A DNA stretch of 64,000 nucleotides, from positions 166,374,416 to 166,438,415 of the forward strand of contig CM054060.1 in NCBI GenBank assembly GCA_028641055.1, written 5' to 3'. The notes beneath the pieces are model-generated. The model was not told where the DNA came from and searched no databases. It saw only the letters and a list, made by a program, of their open reading frames with translations. Of the stretch, positions 1 through 10,400 are shown one piece after another. Position 1 is the stretch's first letter; every line of letters starts with the position of its first letter. Made by a program: the position numbers and the translations under genes. This DNA comes from Alopecurus myosuroides (Eukaryota > Streptophyta > Magnoliopsida > Poales > Poaceae).

Positions 1-1359
1 CGTCACTCCTAGTCCTCTCGGTGTAACCCCACGTCCTCGATGAGCGCCTCTTGGAAGGGGCGGCATGGCCAAGGAGCCCATTCGCGAGAGAGGCGCCCGT
101 GTCTACATTGGAATCCGCGCGATACGTTCTCTTCACCTCGCGAGCTTCACTCTCGGCCTCGCCCTGTGCCTCATCAACGTGTGAGCGTGCAAACATCAGG
201 GGAGAGGCGCTTGAGTCATTGATAGACTCGCTCTCTCCCCCCTCGTCCCGCTCATCATCAGAAGAGATCTCCACAAGGGGCCGCTTCCGAGATGTCCACT
301 CCGTCCCCTCTGCAACGGGGCCTGAGATCTCCGTGCCTGCGGAGTTCACATTGCTCGCTTCCATGGGGCGTGGCGTAAGTGGTTTTTCCACCCTCGACTC
401 ATCTCCCTCGCCTAGAAGACCGCATCAGTCGAAGCGTGGCATCGAGTTGACAATGGCATCCCTCGCCAAGGCTGTAGAGGGGAACGACGGATGAAGGAAT
501 GGTTGGGGGTGAATCATTGGCGATAAGGGTCTATAGCACCCCCTCGAGCTCCTTGCCCTCGAGTCGAATGCTGCTGAGCCTCATATTGTCGTCGGTGCCA
601 CCGCAATAGCACATGAGTTGTTTGTGCTGCTGAAGAGGCGTGAGGCGCTCGTGGGCGAACTACCTGACGACCATGGAAGCCTTGAGCCCCATGTTGTGCA
701 TCTCCTCCATACGCATCACCAAGGGCGCCATGGTCGCATCATCAAGCCCCTCCTGCTTCCAGCCAGTATGTTTCCGGGGCCACGCCTGGGGAATCTCGAA
801 GAAGTCGCTAGAGGCATGCGTGTCCATGTACACCCAGCGCACGGTGATGTGGTCCACCCTCTTTATGAAGTCCACATAGATAGGGGACCTCTCCGCAAGC
901 CTACGCGAAAGGAAATTCAGCCAGCGCAGTATGCCCTCGTTGTCACGCGAAGGTTGAAGAAACAACGGAATAAGAACATAGAGGGTCTGACACCAAAAAA
1001 ATCCTCACACTAGAAGGCGAAGATCACCAGGGTAAGAACAAAGTTTGGGTGGAGATGCAGCGCATGGATCTGGTAATGGTCCAGAATGGCGGTGGAGAAG
1101 GGGGGAACCAGGCCCGTGAAGACGGTGTGGTAAAAGAATGCATATGAGGTGGCGGTAACGTTGCTCCGCGGCACCGTGCCAGTGTGAAGAGAGGTGACAC
1201 CGTGCTCATTGTTGGCGGAGCCCACCATGAGCCTGGCCTTCGCCGATCGGGCCAGATACGGGAGGTCCCCAACATCGAATCTGTGCGGGAAGGAGCAGGA
1301 GCAGCGGGTGCAATGACCTTACCTTTCGTGGCAGCTGGAGCTTTTTTTTTGCCCGCCAT
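1..1359 (-). pseudogene. Decayed antisense ORF of a gypsy element ('putative gypsy-type transposon' domain)
   Basis: Read on the minus strand from an ATG at 1359 (MAGKKKAPAATKGK...). A stretch around 1228-1010 reads FYHTVFTGLVPPFSTAILDH then YQIHALHLHPNFVLTL, which matches the pattern of the Pfam family of putative gypsy-type transposon ORFs (PF04195, Transposase_28). The frame shifts between the N-terminus and this block. An in-frame stop follows the ...VIFAF block, and similarity continues in other frames (FGVRPS, then FFNLRVT) toward position 1, so the gene is broken and also cut by the window edge. The tail from about 500 to 1 keeps a charged, serine-rich coding-like frame. The intact gene at 45820-48751 carries the same domain and lies in the same relative place, antisense next to a 3' LTR. 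Function of the family is unknown. The class is fairly sure, the exact exon structure is not. Confidence 0.6.
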
Positions 1360-1447
1360 GGAGGTGAAGGATCTAGGAGGAAAGAAGCGCCAGGGGGGCA
1401 GGGTGGGGCGAGTGTTGGGAAGGAGTCCTCTGGTGCGGCAGCCCATA

Positions 1448-1458
1448 CTTTATATGTG
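1448..1458 (-). promoter_or_regulatory. Likely TATA box of the antisense ORF
   Basis: The minus strand reads CACATATAAAG about 90 bp upstream of the ATG at 1359. The intact antisense gene in element G also has its own TATA box between the LTR and the ORF. Inference from position and motif only. Confidence 0.4.
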
Positions 1459-1479
1459 TGGGTCCACCACGACACAGGG

Positions 1480-2440
1480 AGCCATTATCTCCACCTCGAG
1501 GAGATTGTGGGCCGTGAACCGCCTCGCCACATGCCCACGACTGGACCGACATCAGTTGGCCCTGCGACGTTTCGCCTCCTTCGGACACATGTCCGCCGCA
1601 GGCCCATGGCCAACGTCTGTCCGGTGGATACCAGTGTATTCCGGCCCGTCTGCTGCGGCCCATCCTAGTGGGCACTAGAGGCCTCGTCAAGGATGTATCG
1701 CGAAGCAAAGCCTCTTCGTGAGACCTTGCCTCCCTCAGGAGACGGCCAGCTGGATGCTGGACCCTTAGTAGGAGCACATCTGTCTGCCCTTGGGAGGATC
1801 TCTACCTCGAGCTCTCCGCTCCTCTCCAGAGGTTTTTCCCCTCGCGAGGAAACATGCCATGTCCGGCTGACAATCGCTGCTCTGCATGATGGCGAAGGGC
1901 CGACAGTGCCACATTGCACCTTTGGCGGCAGTTGTCGTTCTCGTGTATAAAGCATGGGCGACAGCTGCCCACGCCAAAGAGCCGCCCCAGGACTTCCTCT
2001 TCGATGCAAGAATACCAGGATGGTGCTACAAGACGGTGGAAACATTGTCGGGAGTCCCCACCGCTCTGCCATGGACGGTGGCGCTATCCTCGACGACCAA
2101 GACCGATAGGAGTCGCAGAGCTCCGCCGATCCCCTCCTTGGCAGCTTGTGTTAGACCTTCCCGCCAAGTATGGGCGGGAACGAGGCCCAAACGGCTGTAT
2201 AAAAGGATCCCCTTGGCTCCCATAGCAGGGTCGGCTCAATTCACCTAGATCCTCCCTAGTATGAACCCAGTGCAAGCTCGCAACTTGTATTGTATCAATC
2301 CTAGTGCAATCCATCTGACAAGCAGGAGCAGACTTTTACACCGCAAGGTCGCCTAAACCAGGGTAAACTCCCCGTGTCGCCATTGTTTCCTGCTTCAAGC
2401 TTTCCTCACGAGGCCTCATGAGAGGTGATGGAACTGCGGT
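1480..2440 (+). mobile_element. 3' LTR (approximate) of the left-most gypsy element
   Basis: No gene is seen here. The plus strand carries a core promoter (CTGTATAAAAGGATCC, TATA at 2197-2206) followed by a stretch resembling the R-U5 part of grass gypsy LTRs (tattgtatcaatcctagtgc at about 2287-2306, then a cytosine-rich end). It adjoins the antisense ORF as a 3' LTR would. Neither terminus nor a target duplication could be fixed, so both coordinates are estimates. The element lies head to tail against the copia remnant that follows. Confidence 0.45.
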
Positions 2441-4015
2441 TAGCCCCCCAGTGTTCGAACCTCTTGAGAGTCCATGTCTTTGACATACCACTCTCCGATA
2501 GGTGCACACCACGAAGTCTACGAGTAACTCGGCGTAGAGAATCAGGAGGCAAGGGCACCAACGGCTCAAGTAGCTGCAGCAGGCAAGCTGACGATGTAAC
2601 CACCACGAAAGAGTCGACAACGGGCGATCCAGAAGGCGTGCGCGATGGAGACGGTGCAGGTGACGACGACTCGGGTGAAGCCTCCGTGGGCGAGGTTGGC
2701 TCAGAGCCATGCTCCGGCTTAGGAGAGGGACCAGGATGGTCCAATGGACTAGGCCTATGCTCCTGGCGCGAGTCATGTGCCTGCATGCGATCGACGTGAG
2801 TGTGAGAGGCACGGTGCAGCTGCTCCGACGATGGGGAGTCTGTATCATCCAGGACCTCAAGGCGAGCAGCACGACCAATACCCGCACCATGGTTAGAAAG
2901 CAAAGATGGAGCATGTACAATATCTCAAAATTGATCAAGCAAAGAGGGAGACAAATTAGAAGATGGTGTATGTGAGGAAGATGGCAAGTTCGAGATGGGA
3001 AACACATTCTCATCGAAAATGACATTACGAATAATATAAACACGATTTGTAGGAACATGACGACATTTATATCCTTTGTGGAGTGAACTATATCAAAGAA
3101 AGACACAATTATTTAAGCGATATTCAAGTTTATGATTATTGTACGGCGGAGATTGGGCCAACAGACACACCCAAAAACTTTAAAGAAAGTATAATCGGGG
3201 ATTTCTCCTAACAAGCGCTCGAGAGGGGTCTGCATATCGATGACACGGGAGGGTATGCGATTGATAAGAAAGCAGGCGGTGATAAAAGCAACATTCCAAG
3301 AAAAAAGTAACATGTGCATGAGAAAGTAAAGTAACACCTATTTTGACTATGTGGCGATGCTTTCGTTCCGCACTACCATTTTGTTGATGTGTATGAGGAC
3401 AAGATACGCGATGAACAATGCCAAGCTTTTAGAAAAAAGAATTAAGCTTAACATACTCACCCCCCCCCCTCCCCCGAATGAACAAACAAAATTTTATGTT
3501 TGAGGAGGCGCTCAACTTGAGTTTGAAACTGAATAAATATATCAAAAACATCACATTTACGTTTAATCAAGTATAACCACGTAAAGAGGCTATAAGCATC
3601 CACATAACTAACATACTTCCTCCGATCCATAAAAATATCAGGGCTTTAGTTTAAATTTGACCAAATTACAACTAAAGTCCCGACACTTTTTATGGATCAG
3701 AGGGAGTAGTAATTATGACCACTGACAGAAATTCGGGCAGGGCCCCACACAGCGGAATAAATAAGCTCAAGAGGAGCGTTTGTTACATGACTCGAAAGAG
3801 AAAACGGTAGCTGATGGCTCTTACCTTGCTGACATGCATCACACACTGACATTAATTTACTGGATTTCGAAGAAATTTGATTACGACGAAGGACATGTTG
3901 AACGACCTGGGATGCAGGGTGTCCTAAGCGAACAGAAGCTAGCTGGCTCACCTAACCTACGCATACGAGAATCCATCAGCTGGTTTTGGGCGCTACTTAA
4001 AGTTTCTCAAAAAAT
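2406..4015 (-). pseudogene. Ty1/copia pol remnant (GAG-pre-integrase, integrase and linker)
   Basis: Minus-strand similarity runs from 4015 down to 2406. The pre-integrase/zinc part is at 3951-3697, with LGHPASQVVQHVL and CDACQQGKSHQLPF. The integrase core follows on the far side of a MITE (YVDAYSLFTWLYLIKRK). HTHQQNGSAERKHRHIV precedes the conserved end FLINRIPSRVIDMQTPLERL and VFGCVCWPNL (3337-3113), then NRVYIIRNVIFDENVFPISN. A proline/serine-rich linker (2903-2406) leads toward a reverse transcriptase that is absent. Breaks are the 91-bp MITE, a poly-C tract near 3461-3475, and frame changes near 3450, 3130 and 2990. No LTR, primer site or RT was found, so this is an internal fragment of an integrase that is no longer functional. 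Confidence 0.85.
3616..3706. mobile_element. Stowaway (Tc1/Mariner) MITE
   Basis: A 91-bp element with terminal inverted repeats CTTCCTCCGATCCATAAAAA and TTTTTATGGATCAGAGGGAG, the grass Stowaway consensus. It is flanked by the expected TA duplication at 3614-3615 and 3707-3708. It has no coding capacity and sits inside the integrase of the surrounding copia remnant, so it arrived after that element. Confidence 0.92.
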
Positions 4016-4239
4016 TATTAAATTGTTTTTTGGAAACATATACAATATATCTAAACACCTGTATTGTTTGTGATCTACGGGGTTGGCATTTCCTAGACTC
4101 GACCGGTTGATCTTGTGAGACATTATTGGTAGGTGCTCCATTCAACCCGAAGATTCTTTTTAAGGATACGTCTTGGAAAGACGCATCGGTTTGATAGAAG
4201 AAGAGCCAAGAGGCCAGTTACAGTGTGTCTGACATAGAC

Positions 4240-5400
4240 GCCCAGAATGCTACCTAGTTTAGAAAGGGATTACTCGCCAAACCTCGCCACTTTTCTATTG
4301 GATGTAGACTAGCCCTAAATAGCCCGACAGAGCACCACATCCGCCTCAGCCTCTATCATACTGATCACCGTCTCCACTGATGGCAGGTGTCCCTCGAAAA
4401 CCACATTATTCCTATGCCTCCACATACACCAACATGTCAGGGTAATAGATGTTCACAAGTCTTTTGGGTCTGCGCCACTCCTCGTCCTATCAGGCAGCTA
4501 TCGAGCCACCTTATCTTGCTGGTTCGGGATCCACTGGTCAAGGCCCCATTTGTGCAGCAGTGTTGTCCACACCTGTCTCGCCAGGACACATCCCAGCAGC
4601 AGGTGATCTATATCCTCTCCATGTTGGTCGCACAATGGTCAAGCCGTAGAGTGTGGGAGCCCTCTACGGCCGAGCCTGTCGGTCATCCAGCACTTGTTCC
4701 TCAAAGCCAACCACATAAAGAATTTGCATTTTTTGGGCGCGCGAGATCGCCACACCTGCTATGTTCCGGCAAGCCCTTCAGCTCCCCCCCCCCCCCCCCA
4801 ACATGGTACGATAAGCAGAACGAGTTGAGAATAGTTTGTTTGGCTCCCAGTTCTATCGTAGCTCGTCATCCACACCCTCCTCGGGGGTAACGTTAGCTAA
4901 AAGGTTAGCCAGACTGAGGAGTTCCCATAGCTCTACCTCAGCGAGGTCAGGGGACATCATGTAACCATTCCCCCGTTAGGCCTTCCTTTACCTTGCGGGT
5001 CACCAACGCACGCTTAGGTATTCTCGTCCACAGATGGGGGGCCACATGTTTCACTCTACCCTCTGGCAGCCACCTATCGGTAAAAAAGTGCTAGCTCCAT
5101 CACCAATCTCTAAAGTCGTTCCTACTCCGAAGAGGTGTGTCATGACTTTGGGCATCTGAATTTTGAATTTGCTCCACGACTTTGAGACATCTGTTCTACG
5201 AAGCCACTGGCCCGCAGTGCCTGGCTTATTACTCGGAGGTTTGGTACGCCGAGGCCTCCCAGGTGCTTGGGCATGCAAACTCTCCCCCACGCCAGAAGAT
5301 AGTGTTCATCGTGAGCGTCTTTCCTCCTTTTCCATCGACCCGAAGATTCATCTAGCGACTCTATAATGTACCCGGAGGAAGTTCAGGACAGATGTGTCCT
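4240..5400 (-). pseudogene. LINE (non-LTR retrotransposon) 3' remnant with zf-RVT region
   Basis: Minus-strand translation in changing frames gives the C-terminal half of a plant LINE ORF2: ...VREFACPSTWEASAYQ and PVASR near 5290-5190, then DRWLPEGRVKHVAPHLWTRI at about 5090-5030, then the zinc-binding zf-RVT-like block KFFMWLALRNKCWMTDRLGR and CDQHGEDIDHLLLGCVLARQ at about 4730-4560, then the tail RHRNNVVFEGHLP near 4400. Several stops and frame changes, plus a 14-C tract near 4786-4799, break the frame. The RT catalytic part and the 5' end are missing, as is common for LINE copies. The 3' border near 4240 is an estimate, and no clear poly(A) tail was found. Confidence 0.72.
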
Positions 5401-6700
5401 AACACGCAGCTCGGAAAATAAAATATCTATACGACCCAGCCTAGGTCACTGCTGATCAAGCGCGTACGAAACCGAGCATTCCCCGTCGCCCCAGCGAAAG
5501 CGCCGTGTGGCATGGATAGGTAGTCAGTCGTCTCTCTCGCAGGTCAAGGTCTTTTTATTTAATGCGAGATAGTCGGAGAGATCTTCATCCTAAACGCACA
5601 TCACTCGCTTTCCTTGAGAATTCTAATCGCACTTGGTGCAGGTAAGCATGTTCTACCTTTACTTGTTTTGAAAAAAAGTAAAGAATGGTGAAGAAGCTAT
5701 GGATGCACATGCGTCTGACCATCGACGCTGCCTTGCATATGCATACCAAACCGCTACCGCTAATTTAAGTACTTATTATACCGTTCAAGGAGGCGATGTC
5801 ACTTAATAGAAAGCTGGGTATTTGAATCGGTTGAAAAGAAAAAAGATCTCGGTGCGCCATTCTTTTCGTTTGCTGGAACATTCCGCGTTAACTGAATGAT
5901 TGCAGTTGCACACCTGCACCCGCAGGCCGCAGCACCCCAGTTCGAATACTCTGCAGTTATAGTAATATATGACGCCACAAGCAAGTAAATTTTAAGCTTG
6001 GACACCGGTAATTACAAGTGTATCATATCTATCAGCTACCTACCTTGTGTGTCAAACGGGTGTTTTTGAACCATAAACCCGTGAAAGCTGAAATTGTTGT
6101 TGTTTTCGTTTCTGGTCCGGGCATTTCTCCGAATCACACTATCATCAGTAAGCAGTCCACGAGTATCCCGGCCGTCAGTGCAGTGCAGAACTCATGATCA
6201 GTAAACAGTCCACGAGTAGCTCGAGGATGGACATTTTGCGTCCATGAACGCGACAGTTTCGTCATGCCCCTACCTACGGTGCTGACCAGTGACCGCGCGC
6301 GTCAATTTTCCCAAAACGTCACCGTCGCCGTGGAGGTGAGTACGACCAGTTGGATGAGCGAATGTTTTTGCTCTGCTCCCGGCATTTTCCAAGCCTTGTC
6401 ACCACATCAGACGTTGCTGTCCCGGAACCTGATATCGAATCAAGAATTATTCTACACTCGGATTAACAATCCTAGACTCCCAAGGCCAGGAACGCGATTG
6501 CTTTGTCACTAAGTTGGGCGAAGACTGGTCGCACTCGGGTACATGTATAGTGTACTGCAAATGCGAACACGGTTTGTTGCCAGCTAACGGAGCAGAGCAA
6601 AAACATCCTCGCCTTCTCTAATCGCGTCCCAACTACTCCCTGAAACGCCCTTTTGATCTCGCAATCAGGCGTGCCAGTTTCGGGGTATGCACACACACAT
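5400..6700. other. No gene recognised; upstream flank of the HMA gene
   Basis: Low-copy looking sequence with no long convincing ORF, RNA gene or transposon terminus that I can recognise. A short direct repeat containing cagtccacgagta occurs near 6150 and 6205. The last few hundred bases probably hold the promoter of the HMA gene. Confidence 0.5.
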
Positions 6701-6715
6701 CGCACTTGAGCTCCC

Positions 6716-6724
6716 TATATATAT
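6716..6724 (+). promoter_or_regulatory. TATA box of the HMA gene
   Basis: TATATATAT sits in CTCCCTATATATATCTAT, about 180 bp upstream of the ATG at 6902. The implied start is near 6750 with a 5' leader of about 150 bp. Inferred from motif and spacing. Confidence 0.55.
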
Positions 6725-6901
6725 CTATCGCGCCAGGTTCTATGCTCCATCCACAGGACACTTTGCTTCTAGCCTTTCTTGCCCCATCCGTAGAGTTCAA
6801 GCCTTCCACTCCTGAAACTTGATTCCACTCTCCTGTAAGTGTCAGAGTCCCGAATCCCGATAGCCTCAAGGCATTCCGTGAAGAAACCAAAGCAAGCCGA
6901 G

Positions 6902-7303
6902 ATGACGAAGCAAAAGATCGTGATCAAGGTGCAGATGACCTGCGACAAGTGCCGGTCCAAGGCGATGGCGCTGGCGGCGGCCACCGTAGGGGTGGACTCC
7001 GTGGCGCTGGCCGGGGACGGCAAGGACCAGGTGGTGGTGGTCGGCGACGGCATCGACTCCGTCAAGCTCACCAGCGCGCTGCGCAAGAAGGTCGGCCACG
7101 CGCAGCTGCTGCAGGTCGGCGAGGTCAAGAAGGAGGAGGAGAAGAAGAAGCCCGCCGAGGCGGCCGCCGCCTCTGTCGTCGAGTACACGTACCCGTGGAA
7201 CTACTACCAGTACCCTTCGCACGCGGCGCCCGTCTATGACCACCCCGCCGGCGCCTACGGTTACCAGCAGTACCACTCCTGGCCGGCCACCTGCTGGATG
7301 TAG
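6902..7303 (+). CDS. Small heavy-metal-associated (HMA) domain protein, HIPP/HPP-like
   Basis: A 133-residue protein starting MTKQKIVIKVQM and ending in TAG at 7301-7303. Residues 1-75 form an HMA fold (pattern beta-alpha-beta-beta-alpha-beta) with the metal-site motif MTCDKC at about residues 12-17. An acidic/basic linker (EVKKEEEKKKPAE) follows, then a tyrosine/proline-rich tail (YPWNYYQYPSH...GYQQYHSWPATCWM). The family comprises cytosolic or membrane-tethered metallochaperone-like proteins, some of which are targets of pathogen effectors in grasses. The usual isoprenylation CaaX box is absent: the last cysteine is third, not fourth, from the end. GC-rich codon use is typical of grass genes. 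The ATG follows AAGCCGAG and fits the domain start. An upstream in-frame extension lacks an ATG. No intron is visible, although many relatives have one, so a 5'-leader intron or a retrocopy remains possible. It appears to be the only host gene in the window. Confidence 0.85.
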   Translation: MTKQKIVIKVQMTCDKCRSKAMALAAATVGVDSVALAGDGKDQVVVVGDGIDSVKLTSALRKKVGHAQLLQVGEVKKEEEKKKPAEAAAASVVEYTYPWNYYQYPSHAAPVYDHPAGAYGYQQYHSWPATCWM

Positions 7304-7541
7304 AGTCACAGCATGCTCATTTAGAGTTCTTGAGTATTCTTTTTTTCTCCGATCGGGGTTTAGCTTCAGTAGGATCGCAAGTGCCAAGCGTGGGGTGTGT
7401 GTGTGTTGTGCTGGTTGGTGTCGAAACTTGGTGGTTAATTAATTGATGGATCCATTTCGGTTCAGTTGAGTAGTACTACATGTAATCTTACAATCAGCAT
7501 GGAGGTCCGGGACAAAATGATAATGATAGGTAAATTAAGAA
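7304..7541 (+). other. 3' flank of the HMA gene
   Basis: Contains the probable 3' UTR (T-rich, with ttaattaattgatgg near 7440). It ends in the left copy of the 9-bp duplication aattaagaa (7533-7541) of the adjoining Mutator-like element. No clear polyadenylation signal was identified. Confidence 0.4.
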
Positions 7542-8718
7542 GGGGAGCGCTGAGCGTCCCCGGGGGATAATTTGCCCCGATCCCCCGGGTGGAGCGAGCG
7601 ACACGTGTCCCATACTGGGGTCAACGCGAGCGAACCACCGCGCACGTCTCCCCCAACCTCTGTTCCCGTTCCTCCGTTTCCGCAGCAAAAAGAACAAAAA
7701 AAAAACAATTCTCAACGCACGCAGTCCCCCAACTTCCTATCGCCGTCGCCGGAGAAAAAACGCCGGCCGGAGCTTCGCCGGTGTCCATGGAGCATCCAGC
7801 TCGCCGTGGGGAGTAACGCCTACGGGAGCACCATCGGACGCCTATGGGAGCACGGCGCGGTGCCTATGGGAGCAACGCCGCCGATGGGAGCAACGCCGCC
7901 GATGGGAGCACCACCAAACGCCTATGGGAGCACGGCGCGGTGCCTATGGGAGCACCTCCCGCCGCCTACGGGAGCAACGCCGCCGATGGGAGCACCACCA
8001 AACGCCTATGGGAGCACGGCGCGGTGCCTATGGGAGCACCTCACGCCGCCTACGGGAGCACCGCCGTCGACGGAGCAAAGCATCCGCTGGGAGCACGGCG
8101 CGGTGCCTATGTGAACACCTCCCGCCGCCTACGGGAGCAACGCCCGACGCCTTGGGAAGCACCGTCGGGGCGCGGCCGGGAGCATCGACGATCGCCGCGC
8201 CGCCATACTTCTCTTCCCGCGCCAAGCTCCCCTCCGCCTCCGCCTTGGGCCGTGGTAGCCAGGCGCCGAGCGCCGCCAGGGCGTACTTCTGTTCAAGGTG
8301 GGAGCACAACGCAACCTAGAGGGCGCGTGGTGGAGAGCAGCCTGAGCAGCGAGGTAGCGCCGCCACATCTCCCTGCTCGCCGATCGCCGGAAATATAGAA
8401 GACAGAGAGGAAAATTTGATGGGGAATGGATTGGCCCAAGAGCGGAGAAAAATTGGCCCAAGAGAGGAGCAGCCTCAGCTCGCCGTCGCCGTGGATGGCG
8501 TAGCCCCGACGAGATCTACAGCCACGTCGTCCCTCTGCTCGGGTAGGCGGTCATGGCGGCGTGGGGTGGTGTCGTGGGCACGGGTGGGAGAGAAAGGCAC
8601 CGAGAGAGGAGTGGAGGAAGATGGGTGGGTGGGGTGCGGGACTGCGGGGGATAAGATGTGTGTTGTGCTTACGTGTCGACCCGGACGATCGTCCCCCGGA
8701 CGATTACAAGCGTTTCCC
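7542..8718. mobile_element. Mutator-like element (non-autonomous MULE, possible Pack-MULE)
   Basis: Both flanks carry the 9-bp direct repeat AATTAAGAA (7533-7541 and 8719-8727), the size typical of Mutator insertions. The left end GGGGAGCGCTGAGCGTCC and the reverse complement of the right end (GGGAAACGCTTGTAATCGTCC) are imperfect inverted repeats. Similarity continues about 50 bp inward (...CCGGGGGA..., ...CGACACG). The 1,177-bp interior is GC-rich, has no transposase, and contains a 16-17 bp minisatellite plus gene-like GC-rich stretches around 7740-7800 and 8414-8720, which could be captured host sequence. Two overlapping frames stay open through the minisatellite but look like repeat artefacts. 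The right TIR and the duplication make the call fairly firm; capture of a host gene is only a possibility. Confidence 0.75.
7815..8160. repeat. GC-rich minisatellite with 83-bp higher-order period
   Basis: The monomer is about 16-17 bp, near CCGCCGATGGGAGCAAC, with variants CCTATGGGAGCAC and CCTACGGGAGCA. Five monomers form a higher-order unit: gatgggagcaccaccaaacg begins at 7901 and again at 7984, a period of 83 bp. Partial units lie on either side. Because 83 is not a multiple of 3, the repeats read as MGATPPMGAPP in one frame and YGSTARCLWEH in another. Confidence 0.85.
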
Positions 8719-8862
8719 AATTAAGAAACGGACGCGGAGGCAGGCAACGCTACGGGCTACTTGGAATTTGATCATGGCGAGGGTGGAAATGGATGATTGT
8801 GAATACTCTCATGGTGGGTCGCTCACGCAATCAAAGGGGCGTTCTCAGCGTGTTCCCGCAGC

Positions 8863-9203
8863 TGTCAGTTAAAGTTCAGAAATTAGCTAGGTGTCGAGTT
8901 GTCAGTTTCAGGTGTCGTAGTTTGGTTTAGATTCAGCTAAGTTTCAGGGTCTAGGTAGCCAGTCGTAGGCTTGGTATTTTTTATCCGATCTTTGAGTTGC
9001 GACCGGCGAGAGTCCGGACGTAGGATGGCACGCTTGTTGTAGACATCGTGCGAAGCTGCACGATCGTTATCTTCTTGAATAAAAGGAAGAGAAGAAAGCA
9101 CAAAAGCTGCAGGTTGCACACGGCACCAAAATCATCGGTCTCTATCGTCTGCTTCTCTCAAACTCTAAAGTTCGTTAGCGAGAGCGAGAGGTAGAAGACC
9201 ACA
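8863..9203 (+). repeat. Copia 5' LTR
   Basis: Starts TGTCAGTTAAAGTTCAG and ends GAAGACCACA; 341 bp. It matches 39049-39397 along its length, including the shared block TTGAATAAAAGGAAGAGAAG (TATA-like or poly(A) region, near 9074-9093) and CTGCAGGTTGCAC. Confidence 0.88.
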
Positions 9204-9205
9204 AG

Positions 9206-9218
9206 TGGTATCAGAGCC
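9206..9218 (+). promoter_or_regulatory. Copia primer-binding site
   Basis: TGGTATCAGAGCC, complementary to the 3' end of initiator methionine tRNA, two bases after the LTR. It fixes the 5' LTR end and the element's orientation. Confidence 0.92.
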
Positions 9219-9329
9219 TCGTTGGGTAAGACAAGTCACCATCGCGGTCCCCATGGAAGTCCAAGACTCCTCCAAAGCCGCGTGAGCGTGGCCGAGGTCG
9301 CAGTGTGTCACGGCGAGGCAGGGCGAGCG

Positions 9330-10400
9330 GCGCACGCGAGATCATGGTCCGCGAGGTGGTGAGGGAAGGCGGTGGCGGTGGAGGTTCAATGAACCTCCCC
9401 ATGCTCAATCGGACGTACTACACCGAGTGGGCAATATTGATGCGTGTGCAGCTGCAGGGGGATTGCCTCCGGGAAGCCATTGACCCCGGAACGGCGGACG
9501 AACGACAGGAGCGGCTTACATTAGGATCAACCCTTTGGTCTGTCCCACTCGAGATGGTCCCGTCCTCGGCGCGAAGGATGGCGCGAAGATCACGTGGGAG
9601 GCGATCCGCACGATGCGGATCAGCGTGGACCGCGTCCGTGAGGCGCGCAGGCAGACCTGAGGCGGGATTTCGAGAGTCTCGCGTTCAAGGCCGACGAGGC
9701 GATCGAAGATTTTGCAATGCGCCTCGCCGGGATTCTCAGCGAGCTACAATCTCTGAGTGACACCATAACGGAGCCCATGGCTCTACAGAAATTCTTGCGG
9801 GTGGTGCCGACGCGGTACGCCCAGATGTTGAGACCCTGCTGGATGTCTCAATGGCATGACCATTGAGGTATTCGTCGGACGTCTCTCCGCGCCGGAAGGA
9901 TGTGGTGAGCAGGAGGCGGACGCCGGTAGCAGCAAGTTGCTTCTCACGGAAGAGGAGTGGTGCGCGCCAGCAGCAGCGCACCCAACATGACGCGGTCGGC
10001 GGCGGATCTGGCGGTGATCACCGTCAAGGGAAGTGGCGCGGCAAGGGGCGAGACGACAAGCGCCCAGTTGGGGATGGATCCAATTCCTCCGGTGGCCCCA
10101 AGCGCGGCGATGACACCTGCAGGTCTTGTGGGAAAAAGGGACACTGGGCACGCGAGTGCAGGAATAAGAAGAGGGAAGAGGCTCACCTGGCCGACAAGGG
10201 CGATGAAGACGGGACCCCAAGCTCTACCTCACAGAGGAGATCGAGCTGGACACTGCCTCGCCTACATCTGTTGCAGCCGGCACGTCCTCGCCACGGGCAG
10301 ACATGGCAGTTCCGCAAGGGCAGAGTGTGGCACCCGCACGCGCGCTCATCTTCCTCAATGAAGAGAAGGCCAAGGTGGTGTCAGGGCCGGCGTTAGACCC
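9330..10400 (+). pseudogene. Copia gag with CCHC zinc knuckle
   Basis: The N-terminus reads NLPMLNRTYYTEWAILMRVQ and LREAIDPGTADERQE near 9390-9510, the UBN2-type gag of copia elements. The frame changes around 9570 and again near 9860. The nucleocapsid zinc knuckle CRSCGKKGHWAREC is intact at 10118-10159 (C-x2-C-x4-H-x4-C) and is followed by a basic NKKREE stretch. At least two frameshifts mean no complete gag can be made from this copy. Confidence 0.75.

Noticed and set aside
7572..8398. Overlapping 180- and 184-codon frames over the minisatellite
   Set aside because: They are created by the repeat itself (MGATPPMGAPP, YGSTARCLWEH) and have no domain.
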